This document shows, one piece after another, positions 45,774 through 55,292 of a stretch of 64,000 nt of DNA. The stretch is from the NCBI RefSeq assembly GCF_009725235.1, contig NZ_WJFC01000047.1, forward strand, positions 1 through 64,000, in the 5' to 3' direction. Position numbers and translations under genes: made by a program. The stretch comes from Scytonema sp. UIC 10036 (GTDB lineage Bacteria; Cyanobacteriota; Cyanobacteriia; Cyanobacteriales; Nostocaceae). The notes below the pieces were generated by a model. It did no database searches. It worked only from the letters and a program-made list of their open reading frames with translations, and was not told the origin of the DNA. Position 1 is the first letter of the stretch; every line of letters starts with the position of its first letter.

Positions 45774-45843
45774 GTAGATGATGGTTTTCATTTGTTAAAA
45801 TGACTCTTTTCCAATCCCCAGCCCCCAGTCCCTAGTCCTCAAA

Positions 45844-46638
45844 TTAAATCCCTGCACCATCCAAAAACTCTTCTATGATCTTATTGTCAATTCGACAGCG
45901 AGTACGAGTTTCTGTAAAAACTGGCTCCTCAGTTAGGACGTGGGTATGAGAAGAGTAATGTTCTTGCAAAGCAGCAGCTACGTTAGAAACTGACAAGCTT
46001 TGCTGCACGTCTTGCAATTGTTGAATTTGCTGTTCGAGTTGTTCGATTCTGTCTACCAAAGCACGTATTACTTGCGCTTCAGCATCTGGTAAACTTCCAT
46101 GCTCTAGCGGATTGACGCGAACTCCAGCACGATAAATAATCCGACCGGGTACGCCAACTACGGTACAGTCAGATGGAACATCGCGCAAAACAACCGATCC
46201 TGCACCAATACGGACATTGTTGCCAATCTGGATATTGCCGAGCACTTTTGCACCCGCTCCAACAACAACATTTTCACCTACAGTAGGATGGCGCTTACCA
46301 CACTCTTTTCCCGTACCACCAAGGGTAACGCCTTGGTAGATCAGGGTATAGTCTCCAATAATTGCGGTTTCTCCAATAACTACGCCCATGCCATGGTCGA
46401 TAAAAACTCCTTGTCCGATTGTGGCACCAGGGTGAATTTCTATTCCAGTTAAAAACCGCGCTAGATGGGAAATGAGACGGGGAATAAAAGGAATACCAAT
46501 GCTATACAACCAATGAGCAAGCCGATGAAATAACAGAGCTTGCAATCCGGGGTAGCAAAACAATACTTCCAACCAGTTGCGGGCTGCTGGATCTCGGTCA
46601 AATATAATGCGGAAGTCAGTCAAAAGAGTAGATAACAC
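45844..46638 (-). CDS. cysE: Serine O-acetyltransferase
   Basis: 264 residues. Acetyl-CoA-dependent activation of serine for cysteine synthesis. N-terminal helices with '[38 protein letters not shown]', then left-handed parallel beta-helix repeats and catalytic '[13 protein letters not shown]' and '[15 protein letters not shown]' with His residues. Followed by a 90-residue coiled-coil tail ('[22 protein letters not shown]') longer than in many SATs. Monocistronic; repeats upstream. Confidence 0.95.
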   Translation of the reverse strand: MLSTLLTDFRIIFDRDPAARNWLEVLFCYPGLQALLFHRLAHWLYSIGIPFIPRLISHLARFLTGIEIHPGATIGQGVFIDHGMGVVIGETAIIGDYTLIYQGVTLGGTGKECGKRHPTVGENVVVGAGAKVLGNIQIGNNVRIGAGSVVLRDVPSDCTVVGVPGRIIYRAGVRVNPLEHGSLPDAEAQVIRALVDRIEQLEQQIQQLQDVQQSLSVSNVAAALQEHYSSHTHVLTEEPVFTETRTRCRIDNKIIEEFLDGAGI

Positions 46639-46682
46639 GCTTATAAAACTCTCGTTTTGCCAAACAAGTTACACTCTATCTT

Positions 46683-46766
46683 AACGTTAATTGCTAATTG
46701 CTAATTGCTAATTGCTAATTGTTAGTTGCTGTTTTCCATTAGCCATTAGCCATTAGCCATTAGCTC
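46683..46766. repeat. Paired-arm heptad repeat
   Basis: TTGCTAA units, spacer, TTAGCCA units in complementary orientation, between the exported small protein and cysE. Confidence 0.87.
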
Positions 46767-47254
46767 TGCTCCTCTATGGTGAGTCTATAGTTCCGCCTTT
46801 CTCCCGGTTTGAATGTGCCTACCCACAGACGATATGTACCTGCTTTCCAAGTGTTATCTGTGATGCTAGCGTCTTTATTTCTACCACTATCATCGCCACA
46901 CCGAACTATACTGTTATCTGGTCCTTGAATGACTAAAGTTGTATCTCCGCCACCTGTGTCAACTTGTATCTTGAGGCGAGAAAAGTCTTTTTCCAAAATT
47001 AAGATATGATCTGGCTTGGGATCGCCATAGCCAATACAGACATTTCTGTTGCGATCGCGATTGCTTATGGCTGACAGGGAGTACGATCCACCTGTATAAC
47101 CTGTTATTGTTCCTTTCGTTGATTCAAACCCAGGTGACAGAGCTAGCTTACCAAAGTTTGCTGTATCTGCTAACACGGGGTTTGAAGCAAGAGCGACGAG
47201 TGTAGCTAGGAACCAAGCGCTTTTTATTCTAGATAGGGGGCAACTACGTTTCAT
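46760..47254 (-). CDS. Exported protein with PPC-like domain
   Basis: 164 residues with a clear signal peptide (1-29, '...FLATLVALASNPVLA'). The mature part has a beta-sandwich look ending in 'WKAGTYRLWVGTFKPGERRNYRLTIEE', reminiscent of bacterial pre-peptidase C-terminal (PPC) domains, with 'DTTLVIQGPDNSIVRCGDDSG' in the middle. Two cysteines could form a disulfide. Periplasmic location is likely; function unknown. The gene end overlaps the heptad repeat by a few bases. Confidence 0.75.
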   Translation of the reverse strand: MKRSCPLSRIKSAWFLATLVALASNPVLADTANFGKLALSPGFESTKGTITGYTGGSYSLSAISNRDRNRNVCIGYGDPKPDHILILEKDFSRLKIQVDTGGGDTTLVIQGPDNSIVRCGDDSGRNKDASITDNTWKAGTYRLWVGTFKPGERRNYRLTIEEQS

Positions 47255-47419
47255 GATACCCCTCCCTTGAGTCGAGTAGAGTTGTTTTCTATACTCAGAA
47301 TATCAGGAAAAACATTGAAGCTTACCGTTTCTTGTGGCACCTTTCATTGTGGCACAGGAAACAATGGGGCATGGGGACTGGGGAATAGGTAAGAAATAAT
47401 GCCCGATGCCCAATCCCCA

Positions 47420-47465
47420 ATGCCCACTAACAACTAACGACTAACAACTAACAACCAACCACTAA
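47420..47465. repeat. CTAACAA heptad repeat
   Basis: About six units (CAACTAA/CCAACCA) leading into the stop codon of the DUF3352-like gene. Confidence 0.78.
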
Positions 47466-49192
47466 CCATTAAATTGAAAAAACACACCACCTTTCAGCAA
47501 GTCTGTATCGCTACCGTAACTGCTCACTGTTAGCGAGCGCAAATTTTGAAAAAATGATTTGCCAACGACTTCCACAAGCTTAAGAAAGGGGAGTTGACGT
47601 TCAATTATTGGCTGACTCTTTGTCCAATCGAGGTAGACATAACCTTGGTTGGGTTGGGGTAGAGCCGCAATACTATTTTGGAAATCACTCTTGTTAACTA
47701 GAGAATTTTCTTTGGCTGTAAGAGCTGCATCCATTGCCTCAATTGAAGAACTGATAATCTCGTAATTACCAACATCTGCATATGCTCCTAACACCTTTGC
47801 TTGAATTGTATAAACCTGTCGATCTTTTGCAAGTGCAGATTGACTGGGAGTTGCGGCTAACTCAGTCCAAGCAAATATTTTTTGTTCGCCGATCTTCAGG
47901 GAATTCAATGAAAGCCCGCCGGATGTGGCAAGTTCATTTAAATGGGAAATGGCTACAGGTGTCGCCTCCGATTTTTCTGCTACAAAAATCCAGTCGGGAT
48001 TGATTTTGTCTTCACGGGGTAACAGCCCTATGGCATACTCTCCCTGTACCCAGCTAAAAATATCGTCTTTCCAGTTGATGTTCCAGCGCTTTTGAACTTC
48101 AGCTAGGGGTTGCAGCAATCCAGAGAACACATCTTCCTTAGCACCAGATATAAGTGCGATCGCTTGTTGCCAAAGTAGGGCTAAATTGCTGCGCTCCAAA
48201 TTGCTTAAATTTGAAGAACCAACTGACAAGCCTGCTGAGGCTGGAATATACTGCAATGCACCAACTGGTTTAGCAGTTTCTGTAGGTGAAAGCAAATTTT
48301 TTTCTTTTGCCAGTAAAGCAGTTTCAGCTATCAATCCTTTGGGATTTGGGACTAAGGAAACAATTTGGCTGTTGTAAGTTGTGGTTTCACTTTCCAAGCC
48401 TTGCCATTTTGCCACATTGGGGAGATTCAGGAAAGCAACTGCGAGTGCATTCTTGGGGGAAGCTTTTATCGCTTGCTGATATTTGCTAGAACTAATCAAA
48501 TTCAAGTCTGGGGCTTGAACGTTATTAATTGCATCGCGCAAAACTTTTGGCTCGTTAGCAAATAACACAAAGTTCTTACCTACCACTGCACCAGCAAGAG
48601 CGGTTTGAATTTGAGATTTTGGATTTTGGGTTTTGGATTGGCGATTTGGAACTGAAAAATATCCGCCTGGTTTTTCTTCTGCGGGTGTTTCCTGTGGAAT
48701 CTCATAAATCAACTTGACACCCTTATACTGTTCAACAGTTAAGTTTGCTCCAGCAAGCGATCGCTTGGAAAACAATAACTCCAAAAATTCACGACTTTTT
48801 TCTGGTTCTTTAGTGGCTAGTGCCATAAGATACCCAGGTTTCCTGCCATTTTCTGGTTCGCGATCCAAGTCTAAGGCGGTTACAGCCAATGTGATTTCAT
48901 TGCCCAACCACGGCTGAATATCTTTTTGGTAATCAATATCAGTATTTGCCAATAAACTCGTTTTTAACTTAGAGAGTTCTCCATCTCGTTCCGAACTTGG
49001 CAATTTTTCCGGATTTGTCAGCAGCGACACCATCACTGGCGCTTGCTGGGAAACAAAGATAGCAGCATCTGGCTGTCCGGAAGGGGTAACGAGGTTTGGC
49101 GGAGCTTTGGCACTGTTACAACTAGTGATGCCAATGAGAAGCAACATGAGGAGACAAGCAGTTATGGCTTTGAAAAATAAGCGTTGTGTCAT
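47462..49192 (-). CDS. DUF3352-like lipoprotein
   Basis: 576 residues with a lipoprotein signal ('LLLIGITSC', lipobox Cys25). The body matches my recollection of DUF3352, large secreted cyanobacterial proteins of unknown function: 'DAAIFVSQQAPVMVSLL', 'AVVGKNFVLFANEPKVLRDAI', 'WVQGEYAIGLLPR'. An internal segment 'SVPNRQSKTQNPKSQIQ' is encoded by a TTTTGGATTTTGGG-type repeat (DNA near 48600-48655), a repeat insertion that kept the frame. Membrane-anchored, facing the periplasm. No operon partner. Confidence 0.82.
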   Translation of the reverse strand: MTQRLFFKAITACLLMLLLIGITSCNSAKAPPNLVTPSGQPDAAIFVSQQAPVMVSLLTNPEKLPSSERDGELSKLKTSLLANTDIDYQKDIQPWLGNEITLAVTALDLDREPENGRKPGYLMALATKEPEKSREFLELLFSKRSLAGANLTVEQYKGVKLIYEIPQETPAEEKPGGYFSVPNRQSKTQNPKSQIQTALAGAVVGKNFVLFANEPKVLRDAINNVQAPDLNLISSSKYQQAIKASPKNALAVAFLNLPNVAKWQGLESETTTYNSQIVSLVPNPKGLIAETALLAKEKNLLSPTETAKPVGALQYIPASAGLSVGSSNLSNLERSNLALLWQQAIALISGAKEDVFSGLLQPLAEVQKRWNINWKDDIFSWVQGEYAIGLLPREDKINPDWIFVAEKSEATPVAISHLNELATSGGLSLNSLKIGEQKIFAWTELAATPSQSALAKDRQVYTIQAKVLGAYADVGNYEIISSSIEAMDAALTAKENSLVNKSDFQNSIAALPQPNQGYVYLDWTKSQPIIERQLPFLKLVEVVGKSFFQNLRSLTVSSYGSDTDLLKGGVFFQFNG

Positions 49193-49682
49193 ATTTGTTA
49201 CATAGACTGTTGGAGGCGCACAAACAAATATATAGCTGCTGGATGATAGGCAGCGTCACTACTAAGATTTAGTGTAAGTCGTTAGCGCTCATTGCCCATG
49301 CTCTCTAGGCATAAGTACTACCTTTTGGTTTATGCCAAATTGGAGTTTTTAAATGTGTGCCATTGTATCTTCTAGGTTTCTGATGTAGTTTTTTCGTTAC
49401 TGCACCTTGGAAATTGAATAGTTCGATAATTTACTTGACATAAACTTTTTTAACTTTTTGTCCACCTTTTTTGAAGAGTCTTATCTTCCTCCCATATAAG
49501 TGTCGAAAGCTATGAAAACTCACGTTCAAAACCAAAAGTCTCAATAAAATAGCACACATCCTCAAAACTCAATTTTGGTAGTTGCTTGAAAAATTACTCT
49601 ATTAATTTTTCTGGCTTACCTATGCATAAATACTATCATAGATAGTATCATTTTTGGAGAGAAGTCGGGCAGTCAATAGTTT
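49193..49682. other. 490-bp divergent promoter region
   Basis: Between DUF3352 (-) and the RelE-helicase gene (+). No gene. The notable feature is the palindrome at 49630-49648 close to the helicase start. The rest is AT-rich. Confidence 0.6.
49630..49648. promoter_or_regulatory. Candidate operator palindrome
   Basis: ATACTATC-ATA-GATAGTAT, perfect 8-bp arms around 3 nt, 35 bp upstream of the ATG of the RelE-helicase gene. Size, symmetry and position suit binding by a dimeric repressor. Confidence 0.55.
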
Positions 49683-52001
49683 ATGTTACAGGTAAAAATT
49701 ATTCGGGCAGCCTTCCGTGAAATACAGAAACTGCCACTGCCCGATCTGAATAAAGTTTATGAAATTTTACGTTGTTTAAGCCAGGAAGAACAAACAGACA
49801 CTAAATTTCTCAGTGGATACGACAACCTAAAGCGAACTAGAGCAGGTAATTTGCGCGTTATTTGGCAACGAGAGCCAAGCAGTGATATTGTAGTCATCAA
49901 AGCGGGTTTACGTGGTGATGTTTATGACGATGCATTTGACAGTCGCGATCGCGATTGTCCTATAATAATCACAGAACTTCTCAAGCCTCAAGGAACCGAA
50001 CTGGCTGAACATCCAACTTACAAGTGGAATCAGCAACAAGATTCTGATTGGTACAAATTCGTTTATAGTACGTATCGCTACTCGCCTATACTGACACAGT
50101 ACCAAAGAAAAGTACTTGAAGAACCATTAAGAACTTTGTTTGCTTATAACCAATGGTTGACTGCTGATACGTTTAGAAACAGGGTTTGTATAGTCCAAAG
50201 TGCTCCGGGAACTGGTAAAACAGTATGTGCAACTCTATTTGCCTGTGAAATTCACAAACAACATGAGTGTAATACGATGCTGATTTTACCAGAAGCGTTG
50301 CGTGGAGACATAGCTGAATATTCAGAAGTTAAGCAAGCAAGCACACAAGAAAACTTCTGGTTAGTTACGTTTCGAGAGTGGATGGGCAGAATTAAGCCCG
50401 AATTGCAAAATAACCTTGCGTCGTCTGACGAAGAATTATACGCATTGCGGGAGGCTACTAAATTTGCTTCTCAACCAAGGCGTCTCAATTTCAAGAAAAT
50501 TACTTATAGAGATGTTTTACTTTATCAATCCTTCGTACTAGATACAGCAGTTGATAACCAAACCAGAAATGCAATTTATCAAGTGAATCGAGAGCAAATT
50601 GAAAAATTAAATCAAATTAATCAACAACGTTGGTTCAGTGCATTATCTGGTAGAAAATGTCGTGCAAACGCTGCTGAGGAATTAGCAAAAAATCCCCCAT
50701 TGCCACCTTTCAATAATGGCTGGACGCTGCTTGTTATTGATGAAGCCCAAGATTTTATGCTATGTGAACTTCAAGCTCTAATTGCAGTATGTCAAGCATG
50801 GTTAGAACAAGGACATTCAACATATTTATTATTATTGGGAGACTTAAATCAGCGAATTCAACCAACAGATTTTGACTGGGGACAATTACGCCTGAAAGAG
50901 CCAATCAAATTAGAAAAAAATTATAGAAATTCGCGTCATATCTTAGAATTTGCCAACCAATTTTGGAATATAGCACAACACATAAGTAAAAATTTTCACG
51001 GGAAACACTTACCACTACCTGCATCTTTAGAAGATGCGTTTGAGGTTGGAGAACCAGTGCATTTGCTAGAATGCTCCTCCCATGAGGAAGCTCTCAAATT
51101 TTTGCAGCAACTTGCTCAAGAATCGGAACGCGAAGAAGATGGACGTTATTTACTTCGCTACTTGACTAATGCTGTTAAGGTTGTTTCTCCTAAATTAGAT
51201 ATATCTTACAATAACTTAGTAATTTTAAATGCAGAACAGGCAAAAGGACGAGAATTTGAAGCCTGTGTGGCGTTTCATTTATTTGATGGAACTGGTGAAC
51301 CATCATTAGAAGAGTGTTTTCAGTGGTATACATTATTGACTCGCGCTCGTTCTCGGCTGCTAGTAGTCGTCACTTCAGAAGAATTAAATCGTCTCAAGTG
51401 TCACGAGCGGAATTTTTTTGAAAAGTGCGCTCGCATTGATTGCCAGACAGCTATAAATTGGATTACTGAATTTGCTTGTGATGTCGATCTCACTCAAATG
51501 ACTGCTGATATTCAACAGCGTTTGTGGAGCCGCTGTGAAAGTGGAAATTTGTACTGGGATACTTATTTAGTTTTGGAATTGGCAGCAGTTAGGGAAGAAA
51601 ATCTTTACAAGTGGGAACAAGAAGCGATCGCTTCTCTAAGTAAACATTCTCAACAACATCTACAGGATGAATTAAACAAGACTCACAGTATTTCTCTACG
51701 CTGTTTGCTATTAAGAGCAATGCAGCGTTCTTGGCAAGCAGTTACAGAAGCTTATCAGTTAAAAAACAGTGATTTTCCAGAATATCAACGGTTGCTCAAC
51801 AGTATCGCCCAAGATTTGGAAGCCAAAGGTTTGCCTTATGAAGCAGCAAGAGTGAAAGCACGACTCAGCGATCGCAACCAACATCAAAATCTTCCTTTTT
51901 GGGAAGAAATTGGGCATCCTTCCAATCAATTTAAACCTTTAGTCACATTACTGTGTGAAGCTTTTATATCTCGAATTAGTCATCTTAATGAAAACAGGTA
52001 G
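49683..52001 (+). CDS. SF1 helicase with N-terminal RelE/ParE-like domain
   Basis: 772 residues. Residues 1 to about 82 have a RelE/HigB-like outline ('VKIIRAAFREIQKLPLPDLNKVYEILRCL', 'LKRTRAGNLRVIWQ', 'IVVIKAGLRGDVYD'). From about 130 a UvrD/DUF2075-like superfamily 1 helicase follows: Q-motif-like 'LTQYQRKVLE', Walker A 'SAPGTGKT' (173-180), Walker B 'VIDEAQDF' (Asp353), 'LLGDLNQRI', 'LEKNYRNSRHILEFAN', 'LNAEQAKGREFEACV', 'YTLLTRARSRLLVVV'. The C-terminal 180 residues are helical and unassigned. Toxin-like RNase fold fused to a nucleic-acid motor suggests a defence or RNA-surveillance role (inference). The next gene starts 8 bp later. Confidence 0.85.
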   Translation: MLQVKIIRAAFREIQKLPLPDLNKVYEILRCLSQEEQTDTKFLSGYDNLKRTRAGNLRVIWQREPSSDIVVIKAGLRGDVYDDAFDSRDRDCPIIITELLKPQGTELAEHPTYKWNQQQDSDWYKFVYSTYRYSPILTQYQRKVLEEPLRTLFAYNQWLTADTFRNRVCIVQSAPGTGKTVCATLFACEIHKQHECNTMLILPEALRGDIAEYSEVKQASTQENFWLVTFREWMGRIKPELQNNLASSDEELYALREATKFASQPRRLNFKKITYRDVLLYQSFVLDTAVDNQTRNAIYQVNREQIEKLNQINQQRWFSALSGRKCRANAAEELAKNPPLPPFNNGWTLLVIDEAQDFMLCELQALIAVCQAWLEQGHSTYLLLLGDLNQRIQPTDFDWGQLRLKEPIKLEKNYRNSRHILEFANQFWNIAQHISKNFHGKHLPLPASLEDAFEVGEPVHLLECSSHEEALKFLQQLAQESEREEDGRYLLRYLTNAVKVVSPKLDISYNNLVILNAEQAKGREFEACVAFHLFDGTGEPSLEECFQWYTLLTRARSRLLVVVTSEELNRLKCHERNFFEKCARIDCQTAINWITEFACDVDLTQMTADIQQRLWSRCESGNLYWDTYLVLELAAVREENLYKWEQEAIASLSKHSQQHLQDELNKTHSISLRCLLLRAMQRSWQAVTEAYQLKNSDFPEYQRLLNSIAQDLEAKGLPYEAARVKARLSDRNQHQNLPFWEEIGHPSNQFKPLVTLLCEAFISRISHLNENR

Positions 52002-52009
52002 ATAAGTCA

Positions 52010-52723
52010 ATGACACAATATACAGATAAACAAATAGCAGAGCAACTCGAACAACTTGCTATCGTAATTCTATCAGCAAAAGAGTCAGCTAACACAGTTT
52101 TACAGCAAGTTCAAGCAATTCAAGATGAAATTTCACAATTTGTTGAAATGACAAAAGCTGAAATTCTTAATTCACAGAATCAAATAGTTGAACAAGTCTT
52201 GATGCGAGTGCAATTGCAGGAGGAAGAAATTTTGAACCAATTTCGCACTCTGGTAGCAAACACTTTGACAGATTTGGGAGGACAAGCGGGTTTAGAAAAG
52301 CTACGACAAGAACTTCAAGAAGGACATCAGGTATTAAGTGAGATCCAAAGCCTTAATCATCAGTTGCAGTCAAGTATTGGAGCATCACTGAGTAAACTGC
52401 AAGGTATGTTGCAAATACATTCAGCAGTACAGGAAACAGTATCCGGGCTAGAGACAATGCGTTCGGAAATTTCTGATTTAGCCCTACAAGTTCAATCAGA
52501 TAGGAAATCTATTCAAACAATGAGAGTAGAAGTTGAAGATTTTAGCAATGCTATTGAAAATAATAATAATACATTAGTAATGGAATTACGTGGAGAAATC
52601 AAGCAACTACAAAGAGAGATACAAAAACAACAAACTCAAGAAAAAAAACAGCAGTACCTGCGTAATTGGTTATTTGTAATTGCATTTAGCACTGCTTTGA
52701 TAGCTCTTGTTTTGGCTCTATAG
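52010..52723 (+). CDS. Coiled-coil protein with C-terminal membrane anchor
   Basis: 237 residues. A long helical coiled-coil region (about 5-215) precedes a basic segment and one C-terminal transmembrane helix ('NWLFVIAFSTALIALVLAL'), giving a tail-anchored topology with the coiled coil in the cytoplasm. No enzyme motif. The tight spacing after the RelE-helicase gene suggests an obligate pair, perhaps tethering the helicase to the membrane. Family not recognised. Confidence 0.72.
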   Translation: MTQYTDKQIAEQLEQLAIVILSAKESANTVLQQVQAIQDEISQFVEMTKAEILNSQNQIVEQVLMRVQLQEEEILNQFRTLVANTLTDLGGQAGLEKLRQELQEGHQVLSEIQSLNHQLQSSIGASLSKLQGMLQIHSAVQETVSGLETMRSEISDLALQVQSDRKSIQTMRVEVEDFSNAIENNNNTLVMELRGEIKQLQREIQKQQTQEKKQQYLRNWLFVIAFSTALIALVLAL

Positions 52724-52936
52724 GAATCCTAGATAACTCATAAGTAATTTTACGTGGGTCGCATTGCCCACTGAAAGCGTGATGTGGCAAGCTGTCTTCC
52801 CTACCTACTTGTAGTTCAAAAATAAAATAGGATTACTATACCTTCTGTATGTAAGCTTTACAGCTAAAATGAAGACAAGATAGTACACTCAAGGCATATA
52901 AACCTAAAAGCAAACCTTGTATTTTCTCTATTGATA

Positions 52937-53245
52937 ATGAATACTGTTGAAAGTCAGCAACAAATTATACAACTATTACGACGTTTATCGCCCGAAAATT
53001 TAGCCTTTGTTACTGAAATGGTAAATTTCTTGATATACAAACAAAATCAGGAAATGAAAAGCGTTCAAGCTAATTCCTCGGACACACCTCTAACTGAAAC
53101 TCAAAATGGTACTGACGTTTCTCATACTAAGTTAGGTAGCTCTACTCTTGGCGATCTCTTGGAATTGGCTGGTACTTGGGAAGGTGATGATATTCAAGAA
53201 TGCCTGCAACTAGTTCATGAAAGCCGTGCTTCACTGGAGTTTTAA
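52937..53245 (+). CDS. Orphan antitoxin-like protein
   Basis: 102 residues from ATG at 52937. The N-terminal 'QQIIQLLRRLSPENLAFVTEMVNFLIYKQ' and C-terminal 'LGDLLELAGTWEGDDIQECLQLVHESRASLEF' match the pattern of small cyanobacterial antitoxins, where the AGTWEGDD...ECL...R tail wraps a PIN or RelE partner. No toxin gene lies within 1 kb; the next gene is a rhodanese. It may be solitary or act on a distant partner. Confidence 0.65.
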   Translation: MNTVESQQQIIQLLRRLSPENLAFVTEMVNFLIYKQNQEMKSVQANSSDTPLTETQNGTDVSHTKLGSSTLGDLLELAGTWEGDDIQECLQLVHESRASLEF

Positions 53246-53316
53246 GGCTCGATAACAAAAAAACAGACGGTTTTCTGTCACCATAAAGATACAAGCAATT
53301 ATCGTAATAAGCAGAC

Positions 53317-53664
53317 ATGAGCGAGCAATCTTTCACCCAAGTCAGCGTCGAGGAACTGGGACAACGTTTATCTTCACAAGAGCCAAACCTTCAGCTTGTG
53401 GATGTACGCGAACCACAAGAAGTAGCGATCGCTAGCATAGATGGCTTTGTCAATCTACCTTTGAGTGAATTTGCTCATTGGGGGGAGCAAATTCACTCTC
53501 TCCTCAATCCCCACGCGGAAACTCTGGTACTCTGTCACCACGGTGTCCGTTCCGCTCAGATGTGTCAGTGGTTAATAACTCAAGGGTTTACAAATGTTAA
53601 GAACATTGTAGGTGGGATTGATGCTTACTCTCATCTAGTCGATCCTTCCATTCCTCAGTACTAA
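53317..53664 (+). CDS. Rhodanese-domain protein
   Basis: 115 residues, single rhodanese domain. Active-site loop 'CHHGVRS' with catalytic Cys and 'VDVREPQEVAIASIDGFVNLPLSEF' define the fold. Sulfurtransferase or phosphate/thiol-binding role; the physiological acceptor is unknown. No signal peptide. Stands 70 bp after the antitoxin-like gene. Confidence 0.92.
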   Translation: MSEQSFTQVSVEELGQRLSSQEPNLQLVDVREPQEVAIASIDGFVNLPLSEFAHWGEQIHSLLNPHAETLVLCHHGVRSAQMCQWLITQGFTNVKNIVGGIDAYSHLVDPSIPQY

Positions 53665-54087
53665 TTTTGTTTGAAAAGTATATTTTTAAACTATTTTCCC
53701 TAGCAATACTAACTGGCTTTTGCTATCTTTAACTCAGTAGATTCAGATTATAAGCGTGATGGAGCAAGTTTCTCACTTGCTCAACTCCTATGAATTTATT
53801 TTGGGTTAGGTAAAAATTAGTAACTTGAAATACAGCGCCCTTTAGAAGGTTATGAAATCATGCATGGTATATGCAAGTTTTCTAAATCGAACGACCTGAG
53901 CTTTTGAATCCAACTCACTTTGTGTTAATGCACACTTTATTAGGGGCTATACTGGAATTCTACTCTACTTATTTCAAAATAAGTACATATTTTGATACCT
54001 TTATTTACCAAAATTAATTTTTTGGAGTTATATCCATTAACTTTTTCAAAGTTTACTTAAAATTCTGCTTCAGCAAACCATTCCCTT
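53665..54087. other. 423-bp region upstream of hrcA
   Basis: No gene. A hairpin GAGCAAGT-TTCTC-ACTTGCTC spans 53762-53782 without a T-run. No CIRCE operator (TTAGCACTC-N9-GAGTGCTAA) is present, so hrcA does not look self-regulated by the canonical element. Confidence 0.5.
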
Positions 54088-55176
54088 ATGCAAGTTCAGT
54101 TAACCAATCGACAACAACACATACTTTGGGCAACCATACGTCATTACATTGCCACGGCGGAACCCGTCGGTTCCAAAGCTCTTGTTGAGGAATATAACCT
54201 TGGTGTGAGTTCGGCAACTATTCGTAATGTAATGGGCGCATTGGAAAAATCAGGGTTCTTATACCAACCCCATACCTCCGCCGGAAGAGTACCTTCCGAC
54301 TCCGGCTATCGCGTTTATGTCGATCGCCTGATTACACCTTCTGAAACTTTAGGTAAGGAGGTAGAGGTGGTACTTCAACAAAACCTGAAGTGGGAAGAGT
54401 GGAGTTGGGAAGCGATTCTACAAGGGGCTGCACAAATCCTTGCCACCTTAAGTGGTTGTATCACTTTAATCACCATGCCACAAACTGGTGCTGCTGTTAT
54501 CAGGCATCTACAACTGGTGCAAATTGAAGCCGGAAGAGTCATGCTGATTGTCGTCACAGATGGATATGAAACACATTCAGCAGTGTTGGACTTACCTCCC
54601 GAACAAGATAATGCACAACTTGACGCAGAAGCCATCGACCACAAGTTGCAAATAGTATCGAACTTTTTAAACAGCCATCTGCGGGGGCGCAGTTTGCTGG
54701 AACTTGTCAATCTCGATTGGAGCGAACTGGATCGAGAATTCCAAAGCTACAGCAACTTCTTAAAAAAATCATTAGCAGAATTAAGCCGTCGCACTCTTAA
54801 ACCATCTACAACACAAATCATGGTTCGCGGTATCGCTGAGGTTTTACGTCAACCAGAATTCTCGGAATTACAACAAGTGCAAACGCTTATCCATCTGCTG
54901 GAAGAAGAACAAGACCAACTTTGGCAGTTAATATTTGAACAACCAGAAACTGAGGAAGTGGGTAAGCCACGAGTTACTGTTCGTATTGGTTCTGAGAATC
55001 CTTTGGAACCCATTCGTACTTGTTCGTTGATATCCTCCACATATCGTCGAGGCTTAGTACCCGTGGGCAGTGTAGGTGTATTGGGACCAACGCGCTTGGA
55101 TTATGAAAGTGCGATCGCAGTTGTGTCAGCAGCATCTGATTACCTGTCAGAGGCTTTCAGTTTCTTGAATTCTTAA
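54088..55176 (+). CDS. hrcA: Heat-inducible transcription repressor HrcA
   Basis: 362 residues. N-terminal winged helix '[76 protein letters not shown]' is the HrcA signature; the C-terminal GAF-like domain carries '[48 protein letters not shown]'. HrcA represses groESL-type operons by binding CIRCE and depends on GroEL. No chaperone gene is in the window. Full length. Confidence 0.96.
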   Translation: MQVQLTNRQQHILWATIRHYIATAEPVGSKALVEEYNLGVSSATIRNVMGALEKSGFLYQPHTSAGRVPSDSGYRVYVDRLITPSETLGKEVEVVLQQNLKWEEWSWEAILQGAAQILATLSGCITLITMPQTGAAVIRHLQLVQIEAGRVMLIVVTDGYETHSAVLDLPPEQDNAQLDAEAIDHKLQIVSNFLNSHLRGRSLLELVNLDWSELDREFQSYSNFLKKSLAELSRRTLKPSTTQIMVRGIAEVLRQPEFSELQQVQTLIHLLEEEQDQLWQLIFEQPETEEVGKPRVTVRIGSENPLEPIRTCSLISSTYRRGLVPVGSVGVLGPTRLDYESAIAVVSAASDYLSEAFSFLNS

Positions 55177-55177
55177 A

Positions 55178-55288
55178 AGGGTTAGTGGTTAGTGGTTAGT
55201 GGCTAGTGGTTAGTGGTTCTTCCATTAACAACTAACAACTAACAACTAACAACTAACGAATAACCATTAACCACTAACCACTAACTAG
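55178..55288. repeat. Paired-arm heptad repeat
   Basis: GTTAGTG units followed by complementary CTAACAA/CCACTAA units, filling the whole gap between hrcA and the first membrane paralogue. Confidence 0.87.
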
Positions 55289-55292
55289 TTAT

